NCBI GenBank assembly: GCA_031761405.1
Contig: JASEVX010000010.1
Span: forward strand, 13,801,447-13,865,446
DNA: 64,000 nucleotides
From: Serripes groenlandicus
Taxonomy: Eukaryota > Mollusca > Bivalvia > Cardiida > Cardiidae
Reading direction: 5' to 3'
Below the pieces are notes generated by a model that had not been told where the DNA came from, did no database searches, and saw only the letters and a program-made list of their open reading frames with translations. The position numbers and the translations under genes were made by a program. Positions 40,432 through 51,713 of this stretch are shown in pieces; the first letter of the stretch is position 1; every line of letters starts with the position of its first letter.

Positions 40432-40674
40432 TGCCCGACACTACATTCCGTACAGCCCGTTGGCTACCTTCTCACGTGTTATTTGTATCGCATTGGTGGA
40501 ATCAGGGTCTAACAAGCAATACATTGATGGGAGACAAAATGCCGATTGTAAGGTTACAATTAACAAAATGCGTGTTAACAAGTAAATCAGTTGACAAACA
40601 AGACACGTTTTATGTAATTCGAACTAGATGTGCCTGCGTCTTGTAACAAAAAAATAGTTCTGTCTGCTGGGAGT

Positions 40675-40905
40675 AAACGCTTTCCCACATATAAACAAAT
40701 TTGCAACAGACGACTTTGATGGTGTCTGTGCAAAACATGATAACTCTCTATATATGGATATAAATTTAATGGATAAAGCGTGATAATAATGTGGCAACAG
40801 GAGAAATTTATCGTTATGAATATTTTTCAAATTTCTCTCAATATCTTCAAAATTCGTCTTCCTTTAAATGCGTGAAAATACGTCTACATGCGGGAAAGAA
40901 TCAAT
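40675..40905 (+). mobile_element. TTAA-1 MITE, diverged
   Basis: CGCTTTCCCACATATAAACA, GCAACAGACGACTTTGATGG, and ACATGCGGGAAAGAATCAA; hairpin heavily mutated. Confidence 0.6.
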
Positions 40906-41119
40906 TTCTTTGTTCAAACAACTTTGTTTTTTCTCGGTTACCGTAAAGTTACAAGTAACCACAGCTTATGATGACACAGCTTTCGATTTTTATTGACGCT
41001 GACATGAATATAATACCGCATTTTTTAAATTCGGCGCCAGATCTGCAATGTTTATGTCATTTCAGACACTTTCGTTGGGGCCCTTTATTGCCATACAATA
41101 GGGGGACAATTCAACGCTT

Positions 41120-41353
41120 ACCCATTTTCCCACAAACATAAAAGATCTAACGCAGACGACTTACAAAGCATCTATGTCCAAATATGGAGAAATCCCTATA
41201 AAAACAAGTAAATACTTATTTAATAGAGATGAACTCATTCGGGCAAACGCAAAAATTGCTCATAATGATCTATATCTTATTTTACTTCAATGTTTTACAA
41301 AATCGTCTGCTGCAGATGCGTCAAGATGCGCTTGCATGTAATAGGAAAAGTGT
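41120..41353 (+). mobile_element. TTAA-1 MITE, diverged
   Basis: CATTTTCCCACAAACATAAA, AACGCAGACGACTTACAAAG, AAAATCGTCTGCTGCAGATG. Confidence 0.6.
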
Positions 41354-41394
41354 AAATGTGATACATTTCAACACTTGAAATTCTTTCTATGATA

Positions 41395-41500
41395 CAGAAG
41401 ACAATTTGTGCATTCGCAGCAGACGACATTTGAAAACAGTGTTTAAACATGAGACATCGCTCAAGACGATTTCTCCTGTTCCCACAATAGTTCTACCTAT
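41395..41500 (+). mobile_element. TTAA-1 fragment
   Basis: TCGCAGCAGACGACATTTGA, GAGACATCGCTCAAGACGAT, TTTCTCCTGTTCCCACAAT. Confidence 0.45.
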
Positions 41501-41559
41501 ATTGAAACCCACTTCCAGTCTTTTAAATATTTCATTATGACATCTTTCCTGTTATCCTG

Positions 41560-41795
41560 TCATACAAACACTCTGCAGCAAAAGACTTTGACAACAATCT
41601 AGGCAAACATACGGACATACGGACACTCTCTATAAATACAAATTTTTTATCATTGGCTAATAAATTAATAGAGATGAAAACATTGCGGCAAATGGAGAAA
41701 TTGCTCATTTTGAGCAATTTCTCCTTTTGCCGCAATACTATCAAATGCCGTGTGCTGCAGATATGTCAAAAGTGTCAGCATGCATTTCTTGAATC
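41560..41795 (+). mobile_element. TTAA-1 MITE with perfect hairpin, worn ends
   Basis: CTCTGCAGCAAAAGACTTTG; hairpin TGCGGCAAATGGAGAAATTG with CTCATTTTGAGCAATTTCTC; right CCGTGTGCTGCAGATATGTC. Confidence 0.68.
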
Positions 41796-41834
41796 ATTTT
41801 CACATCAGATGAAGGGATAACAGTTTCCTTTTTG

Positions 41835-42560
41835 CATAAAATCCCTATTAGGGACATCGCATTGATGAAGTTTTATGACATGTACATAATGTACATAATT
41901 AGTTGTGGAGTCTGTAAGGCTTCCTGAATTTTAAAAGTTTGATTTATTATCTCAAATGAAAACGTCATCAGCCTCAGATGTGTCACAACACGTGTTGCAT
42001 GTTGGCAAATAGAAAATGCCGTCAAAGAAGACGAGTAGCAAAAGGGAGAACAACAGTTCCTTTTTTTATTTGCATAAAATCCCGATTAACGACATCGTAT
42101 GGGCAAGGACCGCTTTACGACATGTACAAATGTTTACATAATTTAGTGGACAGTCTGTAAGACTTACTGTATTTTAAAAGTTTGATTTATTATCTCGAAT
42201 GAAAAAGTCATCAGCCTCAGATGTGTCACAATACGTGCTGCATGTTGGCAAATGGACAATGCCGTCAAAGAAGACGAGTAGCACTAGGGAGAACAACAGT
42301 TCCCTTTTTTTTGTGCATAAAAATCCCGATTAACGACATCGTATGGGCAAGTATAGTCCAAATAATTTAGACTTTCGGTTTCTCGTTTTATCATCTGTCA
42401 TGTATTGGTCGCGTAGGCAGGATAATAACAAAATGAAAAATGAGCATACGCGATGTCTTTCTTTGAAGGACTAGGGCAAGGACAGCTTTTACGACATGTA
42501 CAAATGTTTACATAATTTATTGGACGTTCTGTAAGACTTACTGGTTTATAAAAGATTGAT
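41835..42560 (+). repeat. ~240-bp tandem repeat, about 3 copies
   Basis: Anchors GCATAAAATCCC at about 41835, 42073 and 42314, and TCATCAGCCTCAGATGTGTC twice. The third copy is interrupted (see 42352) and decays after TAAGACTTACTGG. Confidence 0.85.
42352..42473. mobile_element. 122-bp insertion with 7-bp duplication
   Basis: It interrupts the third tandem unit and is flanked by GGGCAAG on both sides (42345-42351, 42474-42480). The insert starts TATAGTCC and ends GGACTA, a short inverted end. Confidence 0.72.
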
Positions 42561-42627
42561 TGATTGTCTGTACTGAAAATGTTATCGAAAATGATAAACG
42601 TCACACGAAAACCGACCTTTTACGGTG

Positions 42628-42839
42628 TTAAACCTGTCCCATATACAACATATCTGGAGCAGACGACTTTGAAAAAATGATGACAAAAACCTAAAAAAAA
42701 TCCATAAAAGATAGCTTAATTGTTAAATAAAGTTGAAAACATTGTGGCCATCATGAGCAATTTCACCTTTTCCTACAATGTTTTCAAAAGTCGTCTGCTG
42801 CTATTGCGTCAAAATGCGTCTTCAAATAATAAGGGTTAA
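42628..42839 (+). mobile_element. TTAA-1 MITE, hairpin left arm deleted
   Basis: TTAAACCTGTCCCATATACA to AATAATAAGGGTTAA. It has GTTGAAAACATTGTGGCCAT then CATGAGCAATTTCACC, so one arm is mostly gone. Confidence 0.78.
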
Positions 42840-42934
42840 GATCTATGACAACGATATTGAAATTACATTATTGTATAGTCTGATATTTATGGCGATATTA
42901 ATTCTATAGGATGCTTGAAGGACTATGTATAAGT

Positions 42935-43568
42935 TGGCATTATTTCACTCTCGCCTTTCGGCATAAAGACATTTGGCGAGCGACAGATTAGATGTCGTTA
43001 TTCACGCTCGCCTTTCGGCATAAAGCTTTTTGGCAAGCTAAGAATTAGATGTTGTAGTTGCCGTTATTCACTATCGCTTTTCGGCTTAAAGCCATTTGGA
43101 TTGCTAAGGATTGTATGTAGTCGTTGTCGTTATTCACACTCGCCTTTCGGCATAAAGTCTTTTGGCCAGCTAATGACTAGATGTCGTTATTCACTCTCGG
43201 CTTTCGGCTATTATATTAAGCCATTTGATCTACCTAATGATTAGCTGTTGCAGTTGTTGTTATTTACAGGCTACGACTAAATGTCGTTAGTTACTCTCGG
43301 CTTTCGGCAATTATATTAAGCCGTTTGTCTATCTAATGATTAGATGTTGCAGTTGTCGTTATTTACAGACTAGCTATTGTTACTCACTCTCGGTTTTCGG
43401 TAATTATATTAAGTTACCTAATGATTAGATGTTGCAGATGTCGTAATTTACAGACTAAGGACTAGATGGCGTTATTCACTCTAGGCTTTCGGCGATTAAG
43501 CCATTCGGCGACTCACTGATTTGATATTGCAGTTGTCGTTATTTACAAGCTACGGACTAGATGGCGAC
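42935..43568 (+). repeat. Degenerate tandem array, TTTCGGC units
   Basis: About eight units carry GTTATTCACTCTCG, CTTTCGGCATAAAG, a GCCATTTGG-like block and TGATTAGATGTTGCAGTTGT. Unit length drifts from about 60 to 100 bp, suggesting higher-order growth. Confidence 0.8.
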
Positions 43569-43916
43569 GAGAGGTGATTTGTCATTAGACTGTGATGAGA
43601 TGCGAGTTGATCTGACTCTTCGCTGTTCATCTCGAAGGTCGGTTTTTCACCCATCACTGCTCATGATACAATCCAGTTTAAAATGATAAAAGGAGCACGA
43701 CGGAAAAAAAATTAACCCTGGGTTGTTTATTGAATATTTTAGTTTTTTTTGTGTTCATCACTTTTGCTTGTCTGTGATTGGCTGAAATATTTTGTTCATA
43801 ACCTCATGAATAAAAAGAATTAACATTGGTGACGTGCTGTATTATGGAAAATAAAGTTGTAAAATACTATTATGTTTTATTACTCACTGAAATAGACATA
43901 TTAATGCTAAAATATA

Positions 43917-43982
43917 AGGAATGGAGCGTTTTTTTTCGTTTTCATGGGGGTATGAAAAAAAAACCTGCTCTCCATTCCTTAA
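43917..43982. repeat. Small inverted repeat, AAGGAATGGAG
   Basis: AAGGAATGGAGCG and GCTCTCCATTCCTT are inverted around a poly-T/poly-A stem. Confidence 0.6.
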
Positions 43983-44185
43983 TTGATTGATTGTTTGGTG
44001 TTTTACGCCGCCGTCAACATTTGTTTAGAATTATATCACGGCGTTTACTGGGTAAGTTACCAGTACTACTTTAGCACCATCGTAATGCTAGCCCCGCAAC
44101 CTTGAGCCCAAAGGAGGGTAACCATTACTACCATTTTTTAAAGTCTTTGGTGTGACCCAGTCGGGGAACGAAAACGCGATAACAA
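43983..44185 (-). mobile_element. SINE-1, head truncated
   Basis: TTGATTGATTGTTTGGTGTT, TATATCACGGCGTTTACTGG, TGGTGTGACCCAGTCGGGGA. It stops at the B box side. Confidence 0.7.
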
Positions 44186-44795
44186 ATACAAACTGAGAAT
44201 TAACTGTTTTTAAAAAAAATAGGGAAATTGTTGTGTTTATTTGTCTTCCATGAAAACTGTAGTTTGAAATTAAATGGAATGTATCGTGATGTATTGGTCT
44301 AAATACAACTTATACTGAAATCACTCAGAATAGTTGTAAAACCTGATTATACTTGCGTAAAGCGTACTTCAAAACGAGAACTATGCTGTAAATTATAAAG
44401 TTATGTCTGAAGCACGCGTTTTATGGCCATGTGTTATCTCGTATGCTAACCTAGTAACCTGATCTACTTAGCATCGTTCAGGTTTCTAAGGCATCAACGA
44501 TACTTAGCGCTAAGTAATACTTTTAGAAATACTTAAGAGCGCAGTTCATCATTTGAATATTTTTTATAAGTATGCCTAATAATTGCATTTCTTGACAAGT
44601 ATTGTTGTTCAGTAGCTAAGTATGTCATCAAAGTCATTCACTTTTGCAGTATATAATTGAGTTGAGTTTATTTAAATGGAGTTGTAAAACATAACTGTTT
44701 AAGTATAACATAGCTCCAAGTATTGTTGATCGAATTCGAGCCTGAAATAGTGTATCTATATATCTCTGCTGAAATAGTATAAAATCGTTATTGTG
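44186..44795. other. No recognised feature
   Basis: AT-rich; a cluster of CTTAG/CTAAG motifs at 44440-44630 has no clear unit. Confidence 0.4.
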
Positions 44796-44802
44796 TATCT
44801 CT

Positions 44803-44925
44803 AACCAATTTCCACATACAACACATCTGCAGCATACGACCTTGAAAACAATTAGAAAGATATGTGGAACAGTCTCTACCAATAAAGGTTTAAGTATTCA
44901 ATAAACTTTTGTTTTGAAAATAAAC
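44803..44925 (+). mobile_element. TTAA-1 5' half
   Basis: CTAACCAATTTCCACATACA, TCTGCAGCATACGACCTTGA, GTGGAACAGTCTCTACC. Confidence 0.6.
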
Positions 44926-44987
44926 ATAGTAAACTAAACGACGCGCCGTTTAGATATGACGAAAACGCTTTAAAATTCATATCTGAA

Positions 44988-45195
44988 CAATTGAATGATT
45001 GGGGTTTAACGCCGTTTTTAACAATTTCTCAGTTATATCACGGCGGCCAGTTCACTTATTCATGCATTTCCTGGTTTTCTCACACCAGTACTCCACACAA
45101 CAATCTTCCCAATCAACTGGCTGCTTTTCCACATAGACTTAGCCCATTGGTGGAAGACGAATGACGCATGTCGCATTGACTTTTGTCTTAACAAA
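44988..45195 (-). mobile_element. SINE-2, head truncated
   Basis: TTTAACGCCGTTTTTAACAA, GTTATATCACGGCGGCCAG, TCTCACACCAGTACTCCACA, GGAAGACGAATGACGCATGT. Confidence 0.68.
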
Positions 45196-45209
45196 GACAA
45201 GAACATGTC

Positions 45210-45560
45210 AATCCTTTCCCACATACAACAAATCTGCAACAGATAGCTTTGAAATCGTCTATGTAAAAACATGAACAATCTCTATAAGTGAATGTTTAAT
45301 TAATGAATGTAGTTAAAATCATTGTGGCAAAGGGGGGTAAATTGCTATTTATGAGCAATTTGTCCTTTTGTCACAATGTTTTCAAAAGTCGTCTGCTGAA
45401 AATGCACAAAATACGTCAACAAGATGGAAATGGTGAATAGAGTTGAAAACATTGTGGAAACGGGAGACTTGCTCGTTATGAAAAATTTCTCTTTTTGTCA
45501 CAATGTTTTCTGCGGAAAATGCACAAAATACGTCAGCCGGTTGGAAAGAGTTACTACTGT
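45210..45560 (+). mobile_element. TTAA-1 MITE with duplicated 3' half
   Basis: CAATCCTTTCCCACATACAA; first hairpin AAATTGCTATTTATGAGCAA, then AAAATGCACAAAATACGTCA; second hairpin GACTTGCTCGTTATGAAAAA, then the same AAAATGCACAAAATACGTCA. Period about 115 bp. Confidence 0.68.
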
Positions 45561-45743
45561 CGAGTACCGGGTAATACCTTCCTTTAATCTGCATCATCCG
45601 GGTGTAATCGTGAGATAGGACTATATGTAGAAATCTCATCAATTACGTCGTAAAGCGATCGCTTTCTCACCCCGATTATATCTCAATGATCCCTATCAAT
45701 ACATTAACAAATTATTACTGCATGATCAATCGTATCTAAACCG

Positions 45744-45960
45744 AGCCCCGGTAGCTAAGTCGGTAGCGACGCAGGCTGTCAATCGGGGGGTTGCGAGTTC
45801 AAACCGCAGCTCGACTAACATTCTTTCTGACATTTGACGAAAGTCAATGCGACACGCGTTATTCGTCTTCCACCAATGGGCTAACAGTCAGTGTGGAAAA
45901 GTAGTCAGTTTCTTGGAAAGACTGTTGTGTGGGGTACTGTTGTGAGAAAGCCTTGAAACA
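45744..45960 (+). mobile_element. SINE-2, full length head and body
   Basis: The tRNA-like head has CCGGTAGCTAAGTCGGTAGC and GCGAGTTCAAACC (B box). The body has ATTCGTCTTCCACCAATGGG and GTGTGGGGTACTGTTGTGAG. Confidence 0.72.
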
Positions 45961-46019
45961 CATAGGTAGATGAATTGACTAAAGATTGTTGAATCAAAAT
46001 TAGTCAACCTCTCACCAAT

Positions 46020-46115
46020 TGACCCGATGAGATATTATGATGTAACGAACTGTCTCACCAGAATCTACATTGTTTGCAAAAGCCTTTAATTTCCTTTGGC
46101 AGCGCGAGAGCTAAG
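46020..46115. mobile_element. TTAA-2 fragment
   Basis: TGTAACGAACTGTCTCACCA, TACATTGTTTGCAAAAGCCT and TTTCCTTTGGCAGCG match one half of TTAA-2 copy 2. Confidence 0.6.
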
Positions 46116-46537
46116 ACGGTTTCAAGAAATGTCTGTAAAACAGTTTCTATCTAGATCCGATAGTATGATTAAGATAAATTACAACAATATGTATCGCAAT
46201 CGATGCAAAATTAAATATGTTGAAATAAATTAACAGCTGTAATTGTCCATGAAATAAATATAACTAAAGCTTTCTCGAAAGATGTCTGTAATTTTGAAAT
46301 TGTTAATGTAAGTACACGTTCTAAAACAAAAAGAACTTTAAGAGCGTCTTGGCGAACTGCCGGATATCGGGTGGTTAATTTGCTGTGCTTAACCAATAGA
46401 TGTATTGAAGAAGAAAAGACAGATTTATTCAGGATGGATTTCATAAAATTCGAAAAACTTCATATACATGTTTCAAGAATCAAATGAACGAAGTATCAAG
46501 TGTCTCTCAAACAAAAACATATGTTTTGTTACATGGA

Positions 46538-46800
46538 GACCGCTTCAGTGGTGTATTGCCTGAGCGTCCATCTCGGTTGCAGGCGGTCGCAGGTTCGATC
46601 CCCAGGCAGGTCATACCAAAGCTCAAGAACATGGAACTAATGGCTGTTCCTTCTTGGCACTGAGAACTGTGGTGTTAGCATTACTAACGATGTGTTGGTG
46701 TCAGGATAAATGGACCAGTAAAGATTATGACTTACCTGGCAAACTGAGAAAAAAATATATTCAAATCGGCGTAAAACACCATACAAAATAAAAAACAAAC
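46538..46800 (+). mobile_element. SINE-1, full length
   Basis: CCGCTTCAGTGGTGTATTGC, CGCAGGTTCGATCCCCAGGC, GGTGTCAGGATAAATGGACC, and tail AAATCGGCGTAAAACACC. Confidence 0.8.
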
Positions 46801-46847
46801 ACATTTTTACTTGGAATTCATAAAATACTCAAACACTTAAACATGTC

Positions 46848-47085
46848 ACCCTTATTGCGCGGGTGCCTCAGCACCAGTGCATATATTGGTTGTGTTTAGA
46901 ACTGTCACTGGTGCAATGGGCTGATGCAATGGGATTGCGCATGTGCCGTTTTAATCGCCTTGATGGCGCATGCGCCTTCTTTACCGTCAGCTCTCGGATA
47001 TTTCCGTAGCAGTTCGTCACTAGACTGGTTCTCGTTCGAGTTTGAAATAGAAGATTAAGATTAGTGAACCAGTCTATTTATATGC
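46848..47085 (+). repeat. Dispersed GC-richer repeat, copy 1
   Basis: CAGTGCATATATTGGTTGTG, CACTGGTGCAATGGGCTGAT, GATGGCGCATGCGCC, CAGCTCTCGGATATTTCCGT, GCAGTTCGTCACTAGACTGG. Copy 2 is inverted at 59415-59645. A 5' UTR or promoter of a retroelement is possible. Confidence 0.7.
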
Positions 47086-47179
47086 GAGTAGTTTTTTTTA
47101 TAATTAAAATGTAAATTGCTTAACTTTACGAAAAGGTCAACCACTCTACCAACGTCGCTATAAAAGCCGGCTGTATAAA

Positions 47180-47225
47180 TGCTCGTCAAATGGCTTTATG
47201 CCGAAAGGCGAAGGTGAAAAAAACT
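47180..47225 (-). repeat. Single unit of the TTTCGGC array, inverted
   Basis: AAATGGCTTTATGCCGAAAG plus GCGAAGGTGAA is the complement of the array unit at 42935-43568. Confidence 0.6.
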
Positions 47226-47227
47226 AA

Positions 47228-47735
47228 ACCATCATCAAGGCTGTAGAAGTGATATTTATACCCGTTCCCGTTACATTTCTCTATCTCTCAACCCGAAATC
47301 GCACAACTGAACACAAACAGTATACCAGAGCGGAGTCTATGTAACATCACTGGGAACAACCGGGGTTTTAATAACAGGGAAATGGGAATATTTTCATAAA
47401 TGCGAAGTAGTTGTGCTAAATTTTGCGATTTTAAGAATATATCAAGGGGAAAAAAGGACGCGCATACGCAGACAAATGTTAAAAATATTTTTTGGAGATC
47501 GAGGTCAACACGTTGGGATTTTGTTTTCGTTTTACGTATTTAACTAAAAAACTATTGTTATCATATATTTATATCATATATTTAAAAGCGGGTTTCGTGT
47601 TTTTCGAATCAAACAGTATTTCTTAAAATGCTGATTTCCACGCTAACATCGAACTGCTTGCCGCTTCTTGCAGAAACTCTTGTTATATAATGTAATTGGT
47701 TCTGGTCAATCACGTCAATGCTATGGAGGACAATA
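47228..47735. other. No recognised feature
   Basis: AT-rich; no supported exon or repeat. Confidence 0.4.
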
Positions 47736-47738
47736 TCG

Positions 47739-48005
47739 TATGAGCCGTCCCACGAGATAACCAACATTGTGGACTCTGCGTAACGTATCGACCCAGATCA
47801 GCCTAAGCATGACGCGCAGGCTAACCCGAACAGACACTTTTCGCCTCTTGTGGATTTTTTGCCTCAGGAGTCATTACTCTATACCTCTATCCCCCTGAAA
47901 CGGAATGTGTCGGCCCGGATTAGCATGCGCGGATTGCGCAGGCTGATCTGGGTCGATACATTACGCAGAGGCCAACATGTTGGTTTTCTCGTGGATCGAC
48001 TCATA
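47739..48005 (-). mobile_element. GAGCC-family MITE
   Basis: TATGAGCCGTCCCACGAGAT to TTCTCGTGGATCGACTCATA; minus orientation (GACGCGCAGGCTAACCCGAA first). Confidence 0.85.
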
Positions 48006-48190
48006 GATCTATATAATTACGCTCTCTGTGGGTATCAAGTCACGTTGAATTCAAGAACGATGCACAGATGCTGCATCATGCAGACCTAATAGTTTAATAA
48101 CAAGCTAATCGGGTAACTTTATACCCAGTTCGTTTGATGTTAACTCTATCAAATAAGGTTTAAATACAGTCTTCTTATTAACTACTAATC

Positions 48191-48475
48191 TTAACCCTTT
48201 CCCACATGCAGACGTTTATTACGGTGTTTCTACAGCATATAGGTTTACACTGTAGCAAAAAGAAACATTGCTCAAGATAAGCGAATTCTCAATTATTTTT
48301 AAATGTTTTTATCTGTACTCATTATGTATGCTTTCATTACTAGAGATTCATCTTTCGTCACAATGTTGTCAATTATATTCAATATTTATAATTTCATTGA
48401 TAGGGATCTTACATCTGAGTGCCTAACATTTAATTAGAACCGTCTGCTGCACATTGGCTGTATGTAAAGTAAGTC
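48191..48475 (+). mobile_element. TTAA-1, degraded, centre rearranged
   Basis: TTAACCCTTTCCCACATGCA, ACATTGCTCAAGATAAGCGA, and a right part with AGAACCGTCTGCTGCACATT. Confidence 0.55.
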
Positions 48476-49073
48476 TATGTTTAACCCGAAATCTGATTGA
48501 GACATTATCATATCGTTCTCTCTCGCAATGATATATGCAAACTGCCCAAATTTATTTACTTAGCAAATCTTAGAAGAGATGGTCAAACTTAAATGTTGTC
48601 ATGTTTTTCCCTAACGTAAAATTGTAATAAATATGTATGGTGCTATAAGCCAACAAGAGTATTGTAAATTTTGGCGACGACATGTATTTTTAAGTATAAC
48701 AATAAAATATAATGAATTTTTTTTTTAGGAAAACGGATTGATCAACTGCAATCAATAAATGCCATAATCGATATTTTTCAAACAAAAAAATGTCTGGCTG
48801 CATCTACAAACATCTTTGGTTCATACGCGCAGTCTCATCAGATTCTTCACTGTCCGCTTTCTTCTATCATTAAGGATTCTACGAAAGAAAGGACTAGAAC
48901 CACGCCAGGCGAATTGGGGTCTGTTTTTCTCTCTAGGCGAGGAAACATGTAACACCGGTGTACATCTACGTATGTTACACGTCTAGTTTTCTATCAGAAG
49001 ATGTTTTGTCTGTATGATGATTTGCACCCAACAATACTGAAAGTCTAGAGGGGAAATTCATTGCTATCCTAAT

Positions 49074-49152
49074 TTAAATATTTGGTGTGACCCGGTCGGG
49101 ATCGAACCGGCGACCTCCTGCACTGAGGTACCACTACATCACCGAGGCGGTT
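49074..49152 (-). mobile_element. SINE-1 head fragment
   Basis: TTTGGTGTGACCCGGTCGGG, ATCGAACCGGCGACC, CACTACATCACCGAGGCGG. Confidence 0.65.
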
Positions 49153-49159
49153 GTCAGAA

Positions 49160-49950
49160 AATTCATTCAGGTCTATAAATATATAAATAAATATATAATA
49201 AATTCAAATAAATAGATAGACGTAAAGATTTAGATAGAACCGTTCGTATACAGAGCTCACATGCGTATTCGCTCTACGCAAAATGCAATATGACCCTAAA
49301 TCGCCCGAAATTATGTTTCATTCCTTTACATTCACTTTATGATTACACGACAGTCTCATTAAAACCGAACCTGAAATAAGCTGCTGTAGCAAACGCTAAT
49401 ACAGATCTGATGACTACCTATAACAGGTCGTCTCAGATTGACCTTTGCGTCAGCCAATCAAATTGTCGCCTACAAAAGCGTAAGCTATCAAAAGCGTATA
49501 TAACGTATACATATACGAGATAGAGAAACGTTGCTGCACAAGCATTGGCTGTATCGTGTATCGTGCGATTTCATTGGACGAATAATGTTAAACTGCTTAT
49601 GAATATTTAACAAAAGTATGGTCAGTTTTTGTGACGACCTTGTATGCGGTTTCGTCAGATCTTATATACGCTCAGTTAAATATGTCACAGGTTGTCTGGT
49701 TTTAACGCGATTGGGACTCACTTTCGTATTACTTGATTTAATCAAAGTTAATAATTTTGACTTACGTTAACTCGAACATATGATAATTCGAAAATTTCGT
49801 TTACCTCGATCCAATTCTTGGAATATGGTCTGTCTTTTGAAAACAGCGTATCAGCAGTTTTAATATACATGAAATACTTAGCAGTAATTAAATAAACGAT
49901 TGTTGCATACATTGAGCAATAACTCAAACATTTCGATACTTCGAAGTTTT
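49160..49950. other. No recognised feature
   Basis: No splice-bounded frame or repeat seen. Confidence 0.4.
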
Positions 49951-49958
49951 ACTTGAGT

Positions 49959-50213
49959 CGGACCGCCTCGGTGATGTCGTTCGCCTCGTGTACGGGATGT
50001 CGTGGGTTCGATCCCCGTCCGGATCATACCAAAGGCTTTAAACATGGTAGTAATGGCTGCCTTCATTGGCGCTCAGGATTGCGGGGTAAGCGTTACAACT
50101 GACTGGCTGGTGTCAGGATAAATAGACCAGTAAAACTTACACAGTAAACGCAGTGATATGACTAAAGAAAAATGGTTGAAAGCGGTCTAAAACACCAAAC
50201 AATCAATCAATCT
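49959..50213 (+). mobile_element. SINE-1, full length
   Basis: GGACCGCCTCGGTGATGTCG, GTGGGTTCGATCCCCGTCC, GCTGGTGTCAGGATAAATAG, GAAAGCGGTCTAAAACACC, CAATCAATCAATC tail. Confidence 0.82.
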
Positions 50214-50442
50214 ATTCGACTGTATCTACTTATGTTTCACATTCGTTATTTACTACTTACAATACATTACCATGAGAGACAAACGGGCGAGAATAAACAA
50301 TTAACCTGGTTAATATACTTATTATAATACTTATTATAATACGCTAAATGTATCCACATAAGGAATGCTAAGTTAGATCAAATGAATAATTTTTAACACA
50401 GTTCGTGGAAAATTTATTTGAACCTAATGAAGCTGACGTGTT

Positions 50443-50708
50443 TCAGCCGTCCCGCGAGAAAACCAACATTATGGCCTCTGCGTAATGCATCGACCCAGAT
50501 CAGTCTGCACAGTCCGCGCAGACTGATTCGGGCCGACACATTCCGTCTCAGGGGGATAGAGTTATAGAGTAATGATTTCCGAAACAGAAAATCCAAAGGA
50601 GGCGAAAAGTGTCTGTCCGGGTTAGCCAGCGCAGCATGCTTAGCCTGATCCGGCTCGATACTTTACGCTGAGTCCACAATGTTGGTTTTCTTGCGGGACG
50701 GCTCATTT
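50443..50708 (+). mobile_element. GAGCC-family MITE
   Basis: TCAGCCGTCCCGCGAGAAAA to TTCTTGCGGGACGGCTCATT; both hairpins present. Confidence 0.86.
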
Positions 50709-50737
50709 GTTTAAATGTGTGTGAACGTGAGAAGCTC

Positions 50738-50957
50738 CTAACCCTTCCCTACATGCAGGCGCATTTTGACACACTTACAGGAGACGACGTTTAAAAACAT
50801 TGTGTCAAAAGGAGAAATTGCTCATAAAGAGCAATTTCTCCTTTTGTCACAATGTTTTTAAATCATTAAATAAGTAACTTTTCATTTATAGGAATGTTTA
50901 CACTTTTTGCCAGTTTTACGTCTGGTGCAGATGTGTTATATGTGGGAAAAGGGTTAA
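50738..50957 (+). mobile_element. TTAA-1 MITE with perfect hairpin
   Basis: CTAACCCTTCCCTACATGCA to TATGTGGGAAAAGGGTTAA. The stem runs AACATTGTGTCAAAAGGAGA through tip GCTCATAAAGAGC and back without mismatch. Confidence 0.85.
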
Positions 50958-51590
50958 TAGGACTGGAGTGATCCTTTATAAATGCTAATTTAGATAAATA
51001 TTGTTTCGTTTTTTTCTCAGGAAAAAAAACTAACTTTCCCATAATTATGCATCCATTTTCAATGCACATTTGACGCTAAAGTCATTGGTCGTGATTTAAT
51101 TGCTCATCTGGGGGGAAAAAGAAACAAATTAACCTTTTTATTTCCCTTTTTATACGAACTTTCATTCCTCATCGATTTTTCACATCACCTTAATATGAGG
51201 CATACATGATCGGGGAAAACATCTACATGTATATTGTTTTGCGTTAATCATAGACACTATGTATAGGAAATAATATATTTTATGAACTTATGCAACATAC
51301 ATGTATCTTGTCATACAAAACATATTCAAAATTAAATTAAAGCAAATCATAAAAAACATAAATATTTAGTAAGAACGCTATTTTTTGTATACCATCTACT
51401 TCATATAGAGGATGAACAAATTTCGTATATATCCATGATAGCATGAATGGTAAACATGTATAAACTAATTATTAAATAATAATATTTCTACGTTTTGTCG
51501 CCAAGATATATATATTTATCACATGACAATGCTTGTATCCGATGTTATATACCCATTACGTATTTAGGGAATAGATCTCATTTTGAGTGA

Positions 51591-51713
51591 TATACCGGCT
51601 CGTATATCACGATTTGGAGTTCAGGTGTGTTATAATTAGTCACGATGGCAGAATGGCCTGAGTGATTAATTTATACGCACCTGAACGACATATCGTGATA
51701 TAAGAGCCGGTAT
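51591..51713. mobile_element. Short TIR element, ATACCGGCTC ends
   Basis: ATACCGGCTCGTATATCACG and ATCGTGATATAAGAGCCGGT are inverted, then TTCAGGTG and CACCTGAA further in; about 123 bp. Confidence 0.65.
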
